Shown: positions 1-11,589 of the stretch, in pieces
How the letters are laid out: every line of letters begins with the position of its first letter
Position numbering within the stretch: the first letter of the stretch is position 1
Assembly: GCF_052857255.1 (NCBI RefSeq)
Contig: NC_135497.1
Location: 348,890,799 to 348,954,798, forward strand
Origin: Amblyomma americanum
Lineage: Eukaryota > Arthropoda > Arachnida > Ixodida > Ixodidae
DNA length: 64,000 bases
Direction: 5' to 3'
Position numbers and translations under genes: made by a program
The notes under the pieces: model-generated
Databases searched by the model: none
The model's input: only the letters and a program-made list of their open reading frames with translations
Told to the model about the DNA's origin: nothing

Positions 1-317
1 TCCGTTGCTGCCGCGGTTTTCGGCTCTGTCGTCGCCGCGCCGTAGAGGAGGCCGGCTGTGAGAATGTGGTCGAACTCGGCGTACCTGCGCAGGCTTTGTC
101 GGACGTTGAGCGGTCATCTGTCAAAAAAATTCCGGCCCGTCACTGTCTGGAAGACGGTGAAGTAACGAGCGTTAAGTGCCAACTCCAAGGGCCCTTCCTG
201 GGCGTACGCGTCCAGCGTAGGCGCTCTTGGTGTACGCGGGAACGGGCGTCAAAAATGGGCATACATCTCCATGTTCCTGGCGTTGGCTCGCTTCCCTTTT
301 CGAGCCGAGGGAGAGAA
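1..317. other. No gene recognised
   Basis: I see no recognisable coding or repeat signature here. A 92-codon open frame crosses the region but has no domain-like composition and continues into the repeat that follows, so I treat it as chance. Confidence 0.4.
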
Positions 318-480
318 TTTCAAGCCGTGAAGAGAAGGGGTTGAGGGGCGATGAAAGGACAACCTAAACCGCGAAGAAAAATTCGGGAAACCTGGAAGAG
401 CTTCAAGCCATGAAGAAAAGAGTCACCGAGATCCCCGCGATCCTCCCATTGTTATAAACCCGATCCCAAGAAATCGAGAA
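318..480 (+). repeat. Partial extra copy of the arm-end repeat
   Basis: This stretch matches 13,352-13,510, the outer part of the left arm of the large inverted duplication, in the same orientation. Shared words include CCTGGAAGAGCTTCAAGCC and GAAAGGACAACCTAAA (CTTAAA in the other copy). Homology stops near 480, where the arm goes on into its GC-rich block. It shows the arm sequence is a dispersed repeat family rather than unique DNA. No coding potential is seen. Confidence 0.75.
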
Positions 481-2111
481 ACACTATGAGTAAGAGCTAA
501 CACTCCTAAATCTACTGCAAGTATGCACGTCACACAAGAAATAGTCAGCTTCTCGCCTTTTTTTTACGGCTACATAAAAGCTGCTGTGGGTGACAAAGAC
601 GAGTCTTGCTTTATCGTTAATCGCTCGTACTCTTTCACTGCACGAGCCCTGCGAACCAGAGAACGAAGCGATGAAAGATGACGATGACGACGATATAGGT
701 AACTCCAACCAACAAGCAACTATCATTGCGCAGGATGCCACGGCTGTGGCTCAGTGGTATGAAGCGTACGGAAACAAAGAGTGCCCATATTGGCAGCGTC
801 GGTCACAATTCCTCTCTGCGCTCTTGGTTGCAAAATTTACTTTTTTTTAGTACCGTCAAACGAATTTCTAAAGGTTTCGCTTCAATCTGCTGTATGTGGG
901 AGCTAGGTGATTTTGCAAGGCACAGAGCTCTGCGCCGCGTTGACGCTCAGCTGGAGGTACATAAAGCAAAAAAACGAAGTGCGGTATCGCTGAATGCTAA
1001 AGCTAAATGTCATCAACGAGGGGCAAGCACTGCTAAGCGAGAAGGCCTGCGAAAGCAGCGACGGTGATCCTTCTGGTAAAGTGGCAAAAGTTGATTTCAG
1101 GGCCGCCGCACTAAATGTATAGATGCGGGTATAGTTATCTAAAAGAATTAGCGGGTTCGATTGACCGAATCCGGCCTAAATTGGGTTGCCCGCCCAGCCG
1201 CAAACACCACCAGGGACGCGGTTTTCCTCCGACGCCGACACCTTGAGGAAACAGGACCATTTCGATCCGATATTAGGTCATGTCCTTATAAAAAAAGAGT
1301 CATTTTATGCTTGATGAATCGCTTATCTTCAAGAAAGTCACGCTTCCGTGCACGGCGACACACTTCCTATTTTGTTAGCCAGGAAGCTTCTCTGTTACAC
1401 ACCTGTACATGAGAATGAGTCAACTTGTGTACACACACGTGACGTGGCCAATCCTTTCCTTTATTTTTTTTAAACGCCGCATTTTCCTGCATAAATTCCA
1501 ACCTAACAAGATAACAAGCCTGTATCCTTGCTCGAACATTGCTAAGCGCGGTTTCGAGTGCACATGTGCTTTCAGGAAGACCTTCCACCGATCTAAACAA
1601 CGCGACGTCAAGGGATTGCAACTGAATGTGCAAAAGTGCTTTCTCCGCGGAGCCGGTTAGGAAACACTCCTCCACCACCTCTGTTCTCCCGTTTAAAGGT
1701 ACCTCGTTATGCATTGCAGCCTTTCTTCTTTGCTATGCGAAATTCACAGAGCAAGATTTCCAGCAATCTCGAGGGTACGCTGTTGAGACGTCACAAACGC
1801 TTCCTGCCTGCACAAGTCAGCTCGGGGACGCAGTCAGCGCAGGGAAACAAATCGATGTGCTCTCACCTCTCGGCGATGTTAGCGTGGTTTTATAAGTTGT
1901 CAACACTTCTCTCAGTATAGATCCATGCACATGTTCGTGCGGCCGATCCAACCATTCTTATTTTCTTAGAATGAAAATAAGATTGGAAAATTGCCTCCCT
2001 TCTACCGATGCAGACACCCAAGCTGCGGCTTCGACGTGATTTCCAGGAAGATGTTTAGGATCACCGAATAATTTTTTTTGTGAGTTCACTAAACAAGCCC
2101 TGACAACCAAG
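481..2111. other. Intergenic, no gene recognised
   Basis: Several open frames of 80-115 codons overlap on both strands, but none has a family signature. A short run of Asp codons (GATGACGATGACGACGAT) lies near 676-693. The string GGCTGTGGCTCAGTGGT near 742 resembles a tRNA A-box, but no matching B-box follows, so I do not call a SINE. Confidence 0.4.
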
Positions 2112-2121
2112 TAAGACTAAG

Positions 2122-2433
2122 GTAATAATAATTGGTTTTTTGGGGAAAGGAAATGGCGCAGTATCTGTCTCATATATCTTTGGACACCTGAACCGCGCCG
2201 TAAGGGAAGGGATAAAGGAGGGAGTGAAAGAAGAAAGGAAGAATAGGTGCCGTAGTGGAGGGCTCCGGAATAATTTCGACCACCTGGGGATCTTTAACGT
2301 GCACTGACATCGCACAGCACACGAGCGCCTTAGCGTTTTTCCTCCATAAAAACGCAGCCGCCGCGGTCGGGTTCGAACCCGGGAACTCCGGATCAGTAGT
2401 CGAGCGCCCTAACCACTGAGCCACCGCGGCGGG
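2122..2433 (-). mobile_element. tRNA-derived SINE (tick Ruka-like), near full length
   Basis: On the minus strand the element starts CCGCGGTGGCTCAGTGG (A-box at 2,413-2,423) and carries a perfect B-box GGTTCGAACCC within 2,369-2,380. A body follows with GTGCTGTGCGATGTCAGTG and CCAGGTGGTCGAAATTATT, ending in an (ATT)n tail. This is the best preserved of the seven SINE copies in the window. Possible imperfect target duplication: AAGACTAAGG near 2,115 and AAGACTTAGG near 2,437. Such SINEs are transcribed by RNA polymerase III and mobilised by LINE reverse transcriptase. Confidence 0.9.
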
Positions 2434-2449
2434 TTTAAGACTTAGGTCC

Positions 2450-4785
2450 AAGTTTTAAATCTGGGGTTTGAATCCCAACATAACTCTTCCTAAATTACCA
2501 CTTGTCCTCAAAGAGTTTTAGAACACATGCTAGATTTTTATCTTCACATGCTATAGCTGCGTCACCATAGAGAGACATGCTTCAGTGAAGACTATAGACA
2601 ACACACAAGCAGCGCCAACTTCATTTATTGCAAGACTGCCGTATACACCACAGGCTTTTTCATAAAACACGGAGGAGTCAGGGGCTATTAACAAAAAACA
2701 GCAGCTCAGCAGACACGAATCAACATGAGCACAAGCTCTCGGTCAAAATTTTGCACAGATGAGAAGGCCCCTAACCGTCACAGCGAAGTACACTTAAGAG
2801 CTGAAAATACAACATTAAGAAGACAAAAATAAATTGCTACAAACAATAAACAACGCAACCGAGGCATGCTTTATGCAAACGCCCGGGAGAATGCCCGACG
2901 CGTCAAGAAAAGGTGGTGATAAAGTAGGAGCCTAGAGGCAGAGCCGTGCCAGAAATTTAGGAAAAACGCCCAGTAACAGTGACAAAAGAGAAAACAAATA
3001 CCACGCCTATATAATATATAAAATAGAACCGATGAGAAAAACGTGAGAAGATTAAAACGTTATCGGTTACATGTCTTTCAGGTCAGTCCTTATGGTTCAC
3101 TACGTGCTTAGATTCTTACTAAATCTGAAAAGCGAAACCGGTTTCTTTTTACTGGTTTCCTTTCCAGTACCCTCCAGCCAACAAAACGGTTGCTATGAAT
3201 TTTTTCAATATTGTTGAATGGTTTGCTTGCTGCTGCTAACTGGAGATGTAGATCTTCACCGAGGGCCTACCACCCGCTCCGGGTATTCGCTCTAACAGAT
3301 GAAATCATTTCATCTGCAACTATCAATTTTGGTCGGCTCTTGATCAAACGGATGTCACATCTTGGTAACAGTTTTCTTTGGCTCTCTGAGTCATAGCAAT
3401 CTTGCAAGAAACTGAGATATACTGAAACCTGTAATAATTTGTCTTCCCTTTTTCGGCCGAACACATTCAGGTTGGCAGGGCTCACACGCAACCAAGTCGT
3501 AATGAACTACGCTCATTAGTAGCTAAATTATAGAAGTTTAAAATAAAAAGAACTGTTATGGCTACATCAGCAGTTTGTTTCGATTACATCATATGTGACG
3601 ACAAGTTTTTCGTGAATCGATCAACTCGAAAAGAAACTAGTTAACTTCGCTTGCAGTCAACCACAGGTGTTTTGTTTTCAGCCTCGATACAACTAGACTT
3701 TATCAACAAGGAATGCAGTATATATAACTCTATCTCCCATAAGGAGCAGGGAATTAAGGTACTTTGTTACAAATGCATGCTCAGTTTGAGCTGTCCTTTG
3801 AGTTGTCTAAAATTATTCCGTCGGCATGTATAAGTGGAAAAGCATTAATCCGGGCGTTCAGAGCCTAGAAATACCGTCTCTTTCCGATATTTGTCCGCTC
3901 TTTTCCAAGCATAGAAAATATGGGAAGAAAAGGAAATAAAAAAAATATCTAAGAATAGAAATAGAGCCCGCGGAGACGCGAACTAAGGCCGCGGCGCAAG
4001 ACTACGTGGATATCGATCACCGCTTTATTTTCATCATGGCACATACTGCACGAGGTTATGCATGTATAGAAAGGGGCTATATACAGATTATTTACTAAGC
4101 ACTCAGCTAGTGGCTGCACAGCACTAATTCGATAAAAGGCAACACAACTAAAAGGGCGGCAAAGATAGACACGGCCTCAAGAGGTGAAACCAGTCCGGTA
4201 GAAAGTCTGTTATGTCATAAACGTCCTAAGTTGTAGCCTGTGATGCTACAACTGAAATATCGCCACAGCCGAACACGCCTCGTATTAAACTCCACCGCAC
4301 TCTTGCTCTGTGCGTTGCAGAGCGTCGTCTTCGCCAACTTCTATCCGCTCCGTCCCGCTGCACTGCCCGCTCATTGTTGTCTTCTGCGTAGCACAAATTC
4401 TTGCTTTCGCTATGATGGGGATGTAAACAATCTCTGCAGATATTTCTTGTCAGCTGTAGCCTGGACATCGCCAGGCGTATCGAATTAATGCTTAGCATGA
4501 AATAGTTTCCAGCCGTTTGCTATGTTTTGCTGACTTTTGAAAGGATCTTCATGTCAATATTAACGAAATCGTTTGGCGCCTTTCTCCTGTGTATTTGTTC
4601 GATGAATTTCGTTAATCCTACGTTATCTGCAATGCTGAGCCACCTTTATTTGATCCTTTTCTCTGTCGAGCACGACAGCTTCTATGCCTGAGTTCCACAT
4701 TCACATTCTCACAGCTAACCAGCTACTCGAATTCACACCTGCCTCAGACAGAAAAAGTAATTTAACTTCACCTAAACCATAGCTT
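2450..4785. other. Intergenic, no gene recognised
   Basis: This is AT-rich DNA with short uninformative open frames. I found no splice-plus-coding pattern, repeat family or RNA gene. It ends just before the ISL2EU-type element. Confidence 0.4.
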
Positions 4786-4963
4786 ATTCTCCTTTTCACT
4801 GTTTACAAACACGCGCCTCTGGCGCTCATTGGCTGCTCCCACTAAACTTCCGGCGAAGAACTTCCGGCAGTGTTTTTCAGGCGGCGCGATACGGAGACCC
4901 CGACTATCCGTGCGTGTTTTGAGGCTGTGCTTACGTTCATTGTGCGTCGCTTGTACAAAAATA

Positions 4964-7678
4964 ATGTCAATTGATTATTTTAAGAAGGTGGACACCGAGG
5001 TGCAAGTGCGGTACTGCGCGAAACTTTCGTTCAGAGGCGAGGAGCTGCCTGACGCTCTCGACGACGACGTTGTCCGGTTCGCCTTTACATCGGGCGCACG
5101 AAATCTGCCGCCTGTGACAGCAGCAGATATTTATTTGTATCTTGGGGAAGGCGTGTGTTTTTACACGAACGAACAGTTTAAGTCTTACAAACTTGAAGAT
5201 GCGTACAACGCATTCATATGCGGGAAGGTGAAGCAAGTGAAATCTTTCAAGGCGGGAGCGCACGGAGACGGCGTTGTTGTTATTGCGGCGACTGTGGAAG
5301 CCAGTCAAACGCTTTCGAAGTCTTACAAGGCGTGGTGCATCGTGAAGGAGGATGGAACCGTCGAAAGTGCGCATTTCACTTGCATGGCCGGGTAAGTAGG
5401 CGAATCATAATGAGAGCTACAATGCCATGAGCCTTTACCTTGCGTTATTTTTCATTTTTATGAATCAAACCACAAAGAATGGAGACTTTCCCGTTTTCGA
5501 AAATTCTGTACTAGTTGCGTTACAGCGCAGAAAAGCGCTACTGTTCGCCTAACTATGCGCGTGTAATGAAATGTTTGCCATACTGCCGTAATTCGTCATT
5601 GTAAACTTTGTTTCCAGTGCTAACAGCCGCCCGAGCGCGGCTTTATCGCTTTGCTCGCCGCATGCAGATTTGTCCAGAATTATCTCGTTTTGTTTGTGAC
5701 ACGCTGCCGCATCTGGGCTGTTCTAGATTGTACTTGTCATTTGTAACATGTTATCTGTAACTTTCCATACTGTCTTTAAATTCAACTCGGCCCAGTGCTG
5801 TCAGTAGTCTATTTCGAGGATCGCCGAGAGCGCTCGTGATCACCGACGCATATTATTCATTTGTGGGGCGCAACTCAGCCCAATAATCCGTTTGTTCAGG
5901 CACCTGTTATTGGTCTCCATGCAAGTCTGCTTTATTAAAGCCACTACTTTGAGACAATATTCATGTCATAGTTAGCCAGATCATTTATCGATGCTTGACT
6001 GCATGATGTTGCATTCATCCTAATCGAGTTGCCTTGTGGATGACAAAAGTCGTCAAATCTCACCCTCCAGCATTCTTTTGTACAAGGCATTTAAACTTTT
6101 TCAAGGGCCACACTTCTCACCAATAATTACAGTTGTTTGTGAACTTTTTATTTCTCATGTTTCCTACTTATTTTTCAGCCTTGGGGAATGCTGCACACAC
6201 GTGGCTGCACTCTTGTTTAGAGTTGAGGCAACTGCGCAGTATGGCCTGAATGACCCGTCCCCAACTGATGTTGCATGTAAATGGATTGAGGCATCAAAGG
6301 GAAGCACAGTAAGTCTTTGTTTTCATTCTGCCATGAACAGAGTTGTAAGCAAAATTGTAATTGACACTGAACTTTCCACAGGCAGCACCAGTCTCGGAGA
6401 TTGAATTTTTGAAGCCCAAAATAGGCCGTGCACCACCCCAAGTCAGCGAGGCACCAGACTACTCAGTACCAGTGCTCACGGATGAGCAAGTGTCAAGGTT
6501 TCTTCATCAAGTGAAGGTAAGGACTTCTCATTAAATAAATTTTGATACATACGTAGAGAAAGGACACACACAAAAAATGCTCACTGTTTGTGCAACTGTA
6601 AAGAACCAGATCCACTGACATTGCAAATAGGGCATTAATTCCAATACTGTTTTTTCAGGAAATTGCACCAAACACTTTGATCCTGACTTCAATCTCTGAC
6701 AGCGAGGACACAGATTCTGCTCCTTAGACAGCTGCCCTGGAACATGTACGAGTGGGCAGATGCAAGCAACTCTCTGCGAAACCGCCTCTTGCTGAAATAT
6801 ACCAAGACCTCGACATAGACGAGGGAAAAAAAGTGGAACTGACAGCTGCATGCTGTAGTGAAATTGAGGAAGCTACTCGAGGCCAAGCAAGGTCACCAAG
6901 ATGGTTATAAGAACGTCGAGGGAGGATCACTGCCTCTGTAATGCACCGTGTCGCAGCATGCAGCACAGGTGTAGCAGGCCTTGTTGCGGAGATTATGGGA
7001 TACGTGAAGACGCCTCAAGTTTCCAACCTGCGGAGGGGCTCCGAAACAGAGAAGAAAGCTGTGCAGGCATTTATAGAAACGGAGTCTCAAAAACATGTGG
7101 ACTTCAGTCTTCGAGACTGTGGTCTTTTTATTGCAAAGAGCATGCCTTTTATTGGAGCATCTCCAGATGCACTAGTGTCTTGTTCATGCTGTCCAAAATC
7201 AGTACTAGAAGTGAAATGCCCTGCAACTATGAACGATGCTTCACTGACGAAGGGCTTAACTAAACTGGCATATCTGAATGAAGACTTGCAGCTCAAGCAT
7301 AACCATGCCTATGACACACAAATTCAGGCTCAAATGGCTCTAACTGGGCTGTGTCAGGCATATTTTGTGGTATTTACAAGTTCCTCTCTAACAAAAGAAA
7401 TCATAAGCTTTGACGAGACATTTTGGGCAGCTACTAAACTCAAGGCAGCAAACTTTTTTTTCACCCACATATTCCCGGAACTACAGTCAATGCACATCTT
7501 AAGTCAAATCGAACGGGCAAAGAAGACATGTCACTGCCGAGCCACCAAGTTGGGCCACATTGTGGAATGCTCACTCTGTGAGGCAACGTTTCACCTCAAG
7601 TGTGTAAAACTTAGACGCACACCTCGACAATAGATTTGCACTGCATGTCAACATAATGGGCAGACTGCTGATGAGTAA
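4964..7678 (+). pseudogene. SWIM-YqaJ nuclease-PHD protein of ISL2EU transposon, broken
   Basis: Four exons can be read: 4,964-5,391, 6,179-6,308, 6,382-6,516, and one starting near 6,660 and running to 7,678, with GTAAGT/GTAAGG donors and pyrimidine-rich CAG acceptors. The protein starts MSIDYFKKVDTEVQV. A SWIM-like zinc motif spans the first splice (FTCMAGLGECCTHVAALLF), in which the first Cys of the usual CxC is Phe. A YqaJ-type nuclease core follows, with GASPDALV and LEVKCP carrying the expected Asp and ExK residues, then YDTQIQAQMALTG. The tail is a PHD-like finger. In-frame stops at 6,725 (TAG), 6,908 (TAA) and 7,631 (TAG, replacing the Trp expected before ICTAC) make this copy non-functional. 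YqaJ proteins are phage lambda exonuclease relatives; the role in the transposon is inferred to be DNA-end processing. Confidence 0.85.
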
Positions 7679-7995
7679 GGACAAGGCCAGAGGAGCTAGT
7701 GCTGCTGCTTTTCACATTCCCTCTTTGAAGTGTACCGGGTCTGTTCGCTTTACTGAAGTCGTGTCCTCCACAACAGCTGAAAGCGTTGCCATTCAGGCAG
7801 CTCTCACGAAGCTAGGGTCTTGTACGGCTCAACCTGTTGTTATCCTGTCGGAATAAAAATCTGCCCTTCAAAGGTTAGAGTGTGGGTTCCCTACTGATGC
7901 TTTGTGTCTTAGCGGTCTAAGTTTGTTGCATAATCTGAGCAGCAGAGGCTTCTCTATACGCTTCCAATGTCCAATGGGTGGCCTCGCATACAGGT
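7655..7995 (+). pseudogene. RNase H fragment of an I/R1-type LINE
   Basis: The frame ARGASAAAFHIPSLK, then SSTTAESVAIQAALTKL and QPVVILSE, matches the RNase H domain at the 3' end of I-group LINEs, where STTAELxAIxxAL and a D-S-K motif are typical. A TAA follows Ser-Glu exactly where the catalytic Asp-Ser-Lys block should continue (KSALQRLECGF is still legible after it). The later Trp-x-Pro-x-His region is decayed (IRFQCPMGG). It abuts the YqaJ gene end and looks like an insertion within the DNA transposon. Confidence 0.7.
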
Positions 7996-7999
7996 CGCG

Positions 8000-8537
8000 C
8001 TCGCGCCAGATTATGTAATTTAGTTACTGTAGGTGCCGCTACGGTGGAGCAATTGTAGGCAGAAACCTCAAGGCTAACCCTGTAGCTTACAGCATCTCAA
8101 CTTAAGCACAAGCTTTTTTTTTTGCTGAACACTCCAAGTGTTATATTTTATCACATTTGAAAGGCAGATAAACACTGCTTGTTTGACAAAATATGTTCAC
8201 TTCAAGGACTAATGTCGGATGCATTTGTCGGATGTGCAAACTCAAATATAATAGATTTTAAATACATTACGCCTTCACGTCCCAAGCAGGGAACATATAA
8301 AAAAACTGATTCAGAAGCAAACAGCAAGTAAAAATTTGAACACCTGCTCTGAGGACAGAATAACTATACAAGCAGAAAACAAAAAGCCCAATTCTCAACA
8401 TGTGAGAAAAAGCAACAGGAAATACTTAAAAACTGAGTCAAACAATATGCAGTAATTGACTGCAGAGAGTGCAAGAAAATAGAATAAACAAATGTGAAAA
8501 GATCAATGTGGGCAACATCAACAACATGAATTATTGT
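8000..8537. other. Spacer, no gene recognised
   Basis: AT-rich spacer between the two convergent ISL2EU genes. I see no coding signature. Confidence 0.4.
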
Positions 8538-8766
8538 GTACACACAGTGCAGACACATTGGATGTAGTAGAAAAGATAAATACATGCAATGAAAAGCATG
8601 GTCACACACACATGAGCACTTGCTGTTCTATCACAGTGTGTGTACACGTAGTGCAGACACACTGGAAGTAGTCGAAAGCGTATGTACACACTATGAAACT
8701 ATATGCAATGATTGTCAGCATGGTCACACACACATGAGCATTTGCTGTTCCATCACAGCATGTCTG
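8538..8766 (+). repeat. Two-unit tandem repeat
   Basis: Two diverged head-to-tail units, 8,538-8,641 and 8,642-8,766, each begin GTACAC..GTGCAGACACA and share AGCATGGTCACACACACATG and TTGCTGTTC.ATCACAG. The second unit is about 20 bases longer because of an internal insertion. The repeat lies immediately 3' of the transposase stop, between the two convergent genes. Function unknown. Confidence 0.8.
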
Positions 8767-8808
8767 TATTCATATTTCCTCACAGCACCGCACTTTCGTG
8801 GAAGAGAG

Positions 8809-11393
8809 TTATGAAGCACTTCTGCGCTGAGAATTCTTAATGATAGGGGTTTGCAGATTAACTAAAGCAGAGCACACCACCACCACTTTATCTATGGTTG
8901 CGAGGTTCTTGTCGCCAGTCCTCTTCACGAAGTTCAAAGGCAGCACAGTCTGGAAAATTCTGTAAACTTTCAATCTTTGTATGGCCCTTTCAACATGGAT
9001 GCGCACGCTAGAGACTTTCCTAGACGTTGTGACCTCAGCACCAGGTAGCTGGGCACGATTCTTAGTCAGTGATGGCATGAGAAGTGTTGCACCTCGTGCA
9101 GCAAACATCTCACCGCATCTAAATCCTCGGTCAACAAGAAAAACATCCCCTTCCTTGACCTTGTCTACGAGACCACTGCGTAGAGTAATCTCCTTGTCAG
9201 GCGTCCTGCCTCCCCATGCTTTTGATACGAAAGTTATTGCTCCTGAAGGTGATATTACAACTAGTATTTTTACTATATTATGGTGTTTGTAATGAGAATA
9301 TGTCTGGCTCCTTGCTGTCATTAATATCGGCCTTTGTATGAATACTTCGGTACAATCAATGATGCCAGTTACACAATAAAAAAAGGGTCCTGAAACGCCG
9401 CTGGCCGATTAGCTTGAAGTGTCTGTCGGGAAGGCCAGATTATCAACTTTGTCATGTTTGCAGCAAGAACATCAAGCCATGCATGAAAAATTGAACTGAC
9501 AGTGCCATTTCAGATGCCAAATCGGCATGACAAATCTTGGGTAAGGAGACCCAAACGAAGTCTCATGAGTACCATGATGAGTTGTGTTTCTGCATCAAGC
9601 CATGTGGCACATGACGGCTTCCATGCTGACAGCACAAACTGCAGGAAAGCAGTGAACATGGCTGTGGATATAAACCCTGTGTAAAACTACTGTTTTGGCT
9701 GACTGCATTACCACTTCTTTGGTTATAATAGCATGGTTTGTATGCTTGTTTTCAAGTTCAGCAGCCTTTTGCTTAGCTGCTGAACACTTCCTCCAGAGAG
9801 GCCAAACGCTGCTTAAGCTGTCATTCTCTTCAATAAGATGGGATATATTCTGCATGCTGAGATCAGTTTCTGTTTCCATGTGGCAATTCTCTACCACGGA
9901 AACAGTTGCAGTCGCAGATAGTGCAGTATCATCCGCGTCTTGTCCTGCGCCAGTCGTGTTGAGCCCAGAGTCAAGCACACTTGGCCCAGGATTACATGCA
10001 GCAGGTCTGGATGCTTTCTTCAATCCATCCTTTCGAGCAGCGCGTTGGAACCTAGAAATTTTCTGGGCCACATTTCCCGAGGCACGATAAGGAAATATGG
10101 AGGGGACATAGTCGGGATGTGTGGGGTCAGATGATGGTTTACCTAAAGAAAGAAAAGAATGTTTGAAAATTAGTAGCCACATGTGCACTCCCAAATGCAA
10201 AAAAAAAACAAAAAAACTGGCTGAAATGCACCAAAGCAAAATTGCCCAGGATTTCTCTAGGAAAAGTAAGAAACACTAAGGGTTCCTTGGTATGATTACA
10301 TACTTTACGTTCGGCATTTGTAAGTAAGAAACTGCACAAAAAATGCTGAATCAAGCGAGTTGGAAGCATTTCACTCTTTTTACCAGCACTTGCAGGCGAT
10401 CGAATGAATTTCTCCAGCCGCTGAGAATAGTAGAACAAAAAGTGCATCGAATGATACTCCAGCGTTTTTGGATTTCGTCCCTGTAGAAAATTTGATGCAG
10501 CGAACGGGATCGAACACACGACCAGAAGGTTAGCAACAGACGCCTGAGCAATCGCGCCAGATATGCGATAAAAGAACACCAACCGAGTTAGGCATTACAA
10601 CAATAAGATGCTTGGGCCCGCATCGCAGCAAAAACTGCCGCTCATAAACTAAGCATCAACTAAGCGCTCGATTACTAAGCTGGGATACCTGGGTTCGATC
10701 CCGGCCATAGCGGCAGAGTTTTGATTGACGCGACACGCGTCTAGAAAGCGACCGTGTGCTGTGCAAATTCAGTACACATTCAAAACCCTCAGGTGGTCTA
10801 AATTATTCTGGAGCACTCAACTACGCCGTTTATCATAGGCTGAGTTACTTCGGGACTTTAAATGCCCGTAAATCACACACACTCGCATTGCTGCATGATC
10901 GAAACTGCACTGCAAGCGTCACAAGCTGGCTAATTGCCCTGCAAATGGCTAAACGACGCCTTGCACGCACAACTAACCGCAAAACAGTGTTTCCTTACTT
11001 CACAGTGCAATTTTTACTGCTAGAGATGCAGCCGCTGATTAGGCGAATGCGGTCGCGACGATTGCCAACCCGCAACGTTCAATCCAGTCAACGTTCAATC
11101 TCGAAGCGCACATAAGACGTGCAGGAATTAGTTGCGGCACAAGCAGACATCATAAATCTGTTCTCACCTTGAACGAAATGAGCAGAACAAACATGGGAGC
11201 TTTTCGTAGGCATCCATCGGTCCCGCCGAACTGCTGCTATCCAAGCGTTTCTACGCTCGGCGTCTGCCGGAAACCTGAAAATGCGCACCTGCGACAGGAG
11301 GTTGGTTTCAGGTCGCAAGCTGCAACCTGGCACACAACAGCACGGTCCACGTCGTGATGGGGTCACGGAAGATGTTTTTCCACCCGAAAACAT
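8809..11393 (-). pseudogene. THAP-DDE_Tnp_4 transposase of ISL2EU element, broken
   Basis: Exon 1 (11,393 to 11,168, donor GTGAGA) encodes a THAP zinc finger: CCVPGC near residue 20, the invariant Trp in NAWIAAV, and CSAHF. A later exon begins at 10,142 after TTCTTTAG with KPSSDPTHPDYVPS. The catalytic part contains IDCTEVFIQRP (first Asp), VFLVDRGF (second Asp) and VRIHVERAIQRLK (Glu), the DDE_Tnp_4 pattern. A frameshift near 9,685, a TGA at 9,510-9,512 and a frameshift in a run of T (9,378-9,384) break the frame. The THAP finger would bind the transposon ends and the DDE domain would cut and join DNA. Any small exon between 10,142 and 11,168 is not resolved. Confidence 0.85.
10655..10878 (+). 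mobile_element. tRNA-derived SINE, old copy
   Basis: B-box GGTTCGATCCC at 10,692-10,702, then GTGTGCTGTGCAAATTCAG and a decayed body (CTCAGGTGGTCTAAATTATT). The A-box end is degenerate. It lies inside the large intron of the THAP transposase gene, consistent with insertion into the transposon. Confidence 0.85.
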
Positions 11394-11589
11394 ATCGCAA
11401 CAGGTCGACCACGCCGTACTTTGGCCGTGCTACAAACACAAAAGAAAAACTCGCCTCGACCCTGCGGCTCGCTCGCTCGCTTCGCGGGGAGACCGGAAGT
11501 TTCCTGGGTGTCCATCCGGTTTGCGGCGCTGTGGCGCCCCCTGGCGGTATGAGCCCGTGAAAAGGCGTATACATAGCGCTTCGTGATTG

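Larger units (their letters stand above)
4788..11580. mobile_element. ISL2EU-type DNA transposon remnant, two convergent genes
   Basis: Two spliced, convergent pseudogenes, a SWIM/YqaJ/PHD protein (+) and a THAP-DDE_Tnp_4 transposase (-), give the arrangement known for eukaryotic ISL2EU transposons, which encode a transposase and a YqaJ-type nuclease. The ends are estimates. Both flanks share CCTTTTCAC, followed within about 20 bases by a GGCGC-rich block, in inverted orientation (near 4,792 and near 11,560). That is only a weak candidate for terminal repeats, and no target duplication was identified. The interior carries a LINE RNase H fragment (7.66-8.0 kb), a tandem repeat (8.54-8.77 kb) and a SINE (10.66-10.88 kb). 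Confidence 0.7.

Noticed and set aside
735..790. SINE starting GGCTGTGGCTCAGTGGT
   Set aside because: Only an A-box-like string; no B-box or SINE body follows.
2369..2426. Functional tRNA gene
   Set aside because: A and B boxes are present, but no tRNA cloverleaf 3' half follows; the body and tail are those of a SINE.
4829..4963. N-terminal extension of the YqaJ protein
   Set aside because: The apparent start is TTG; the ATG at 4,964 begins the conserved protein.
8538..8766. CRISPR-like array
   Set aside because: Only two diverged, contiguous units with no spacers, in eukaryotic DNA.
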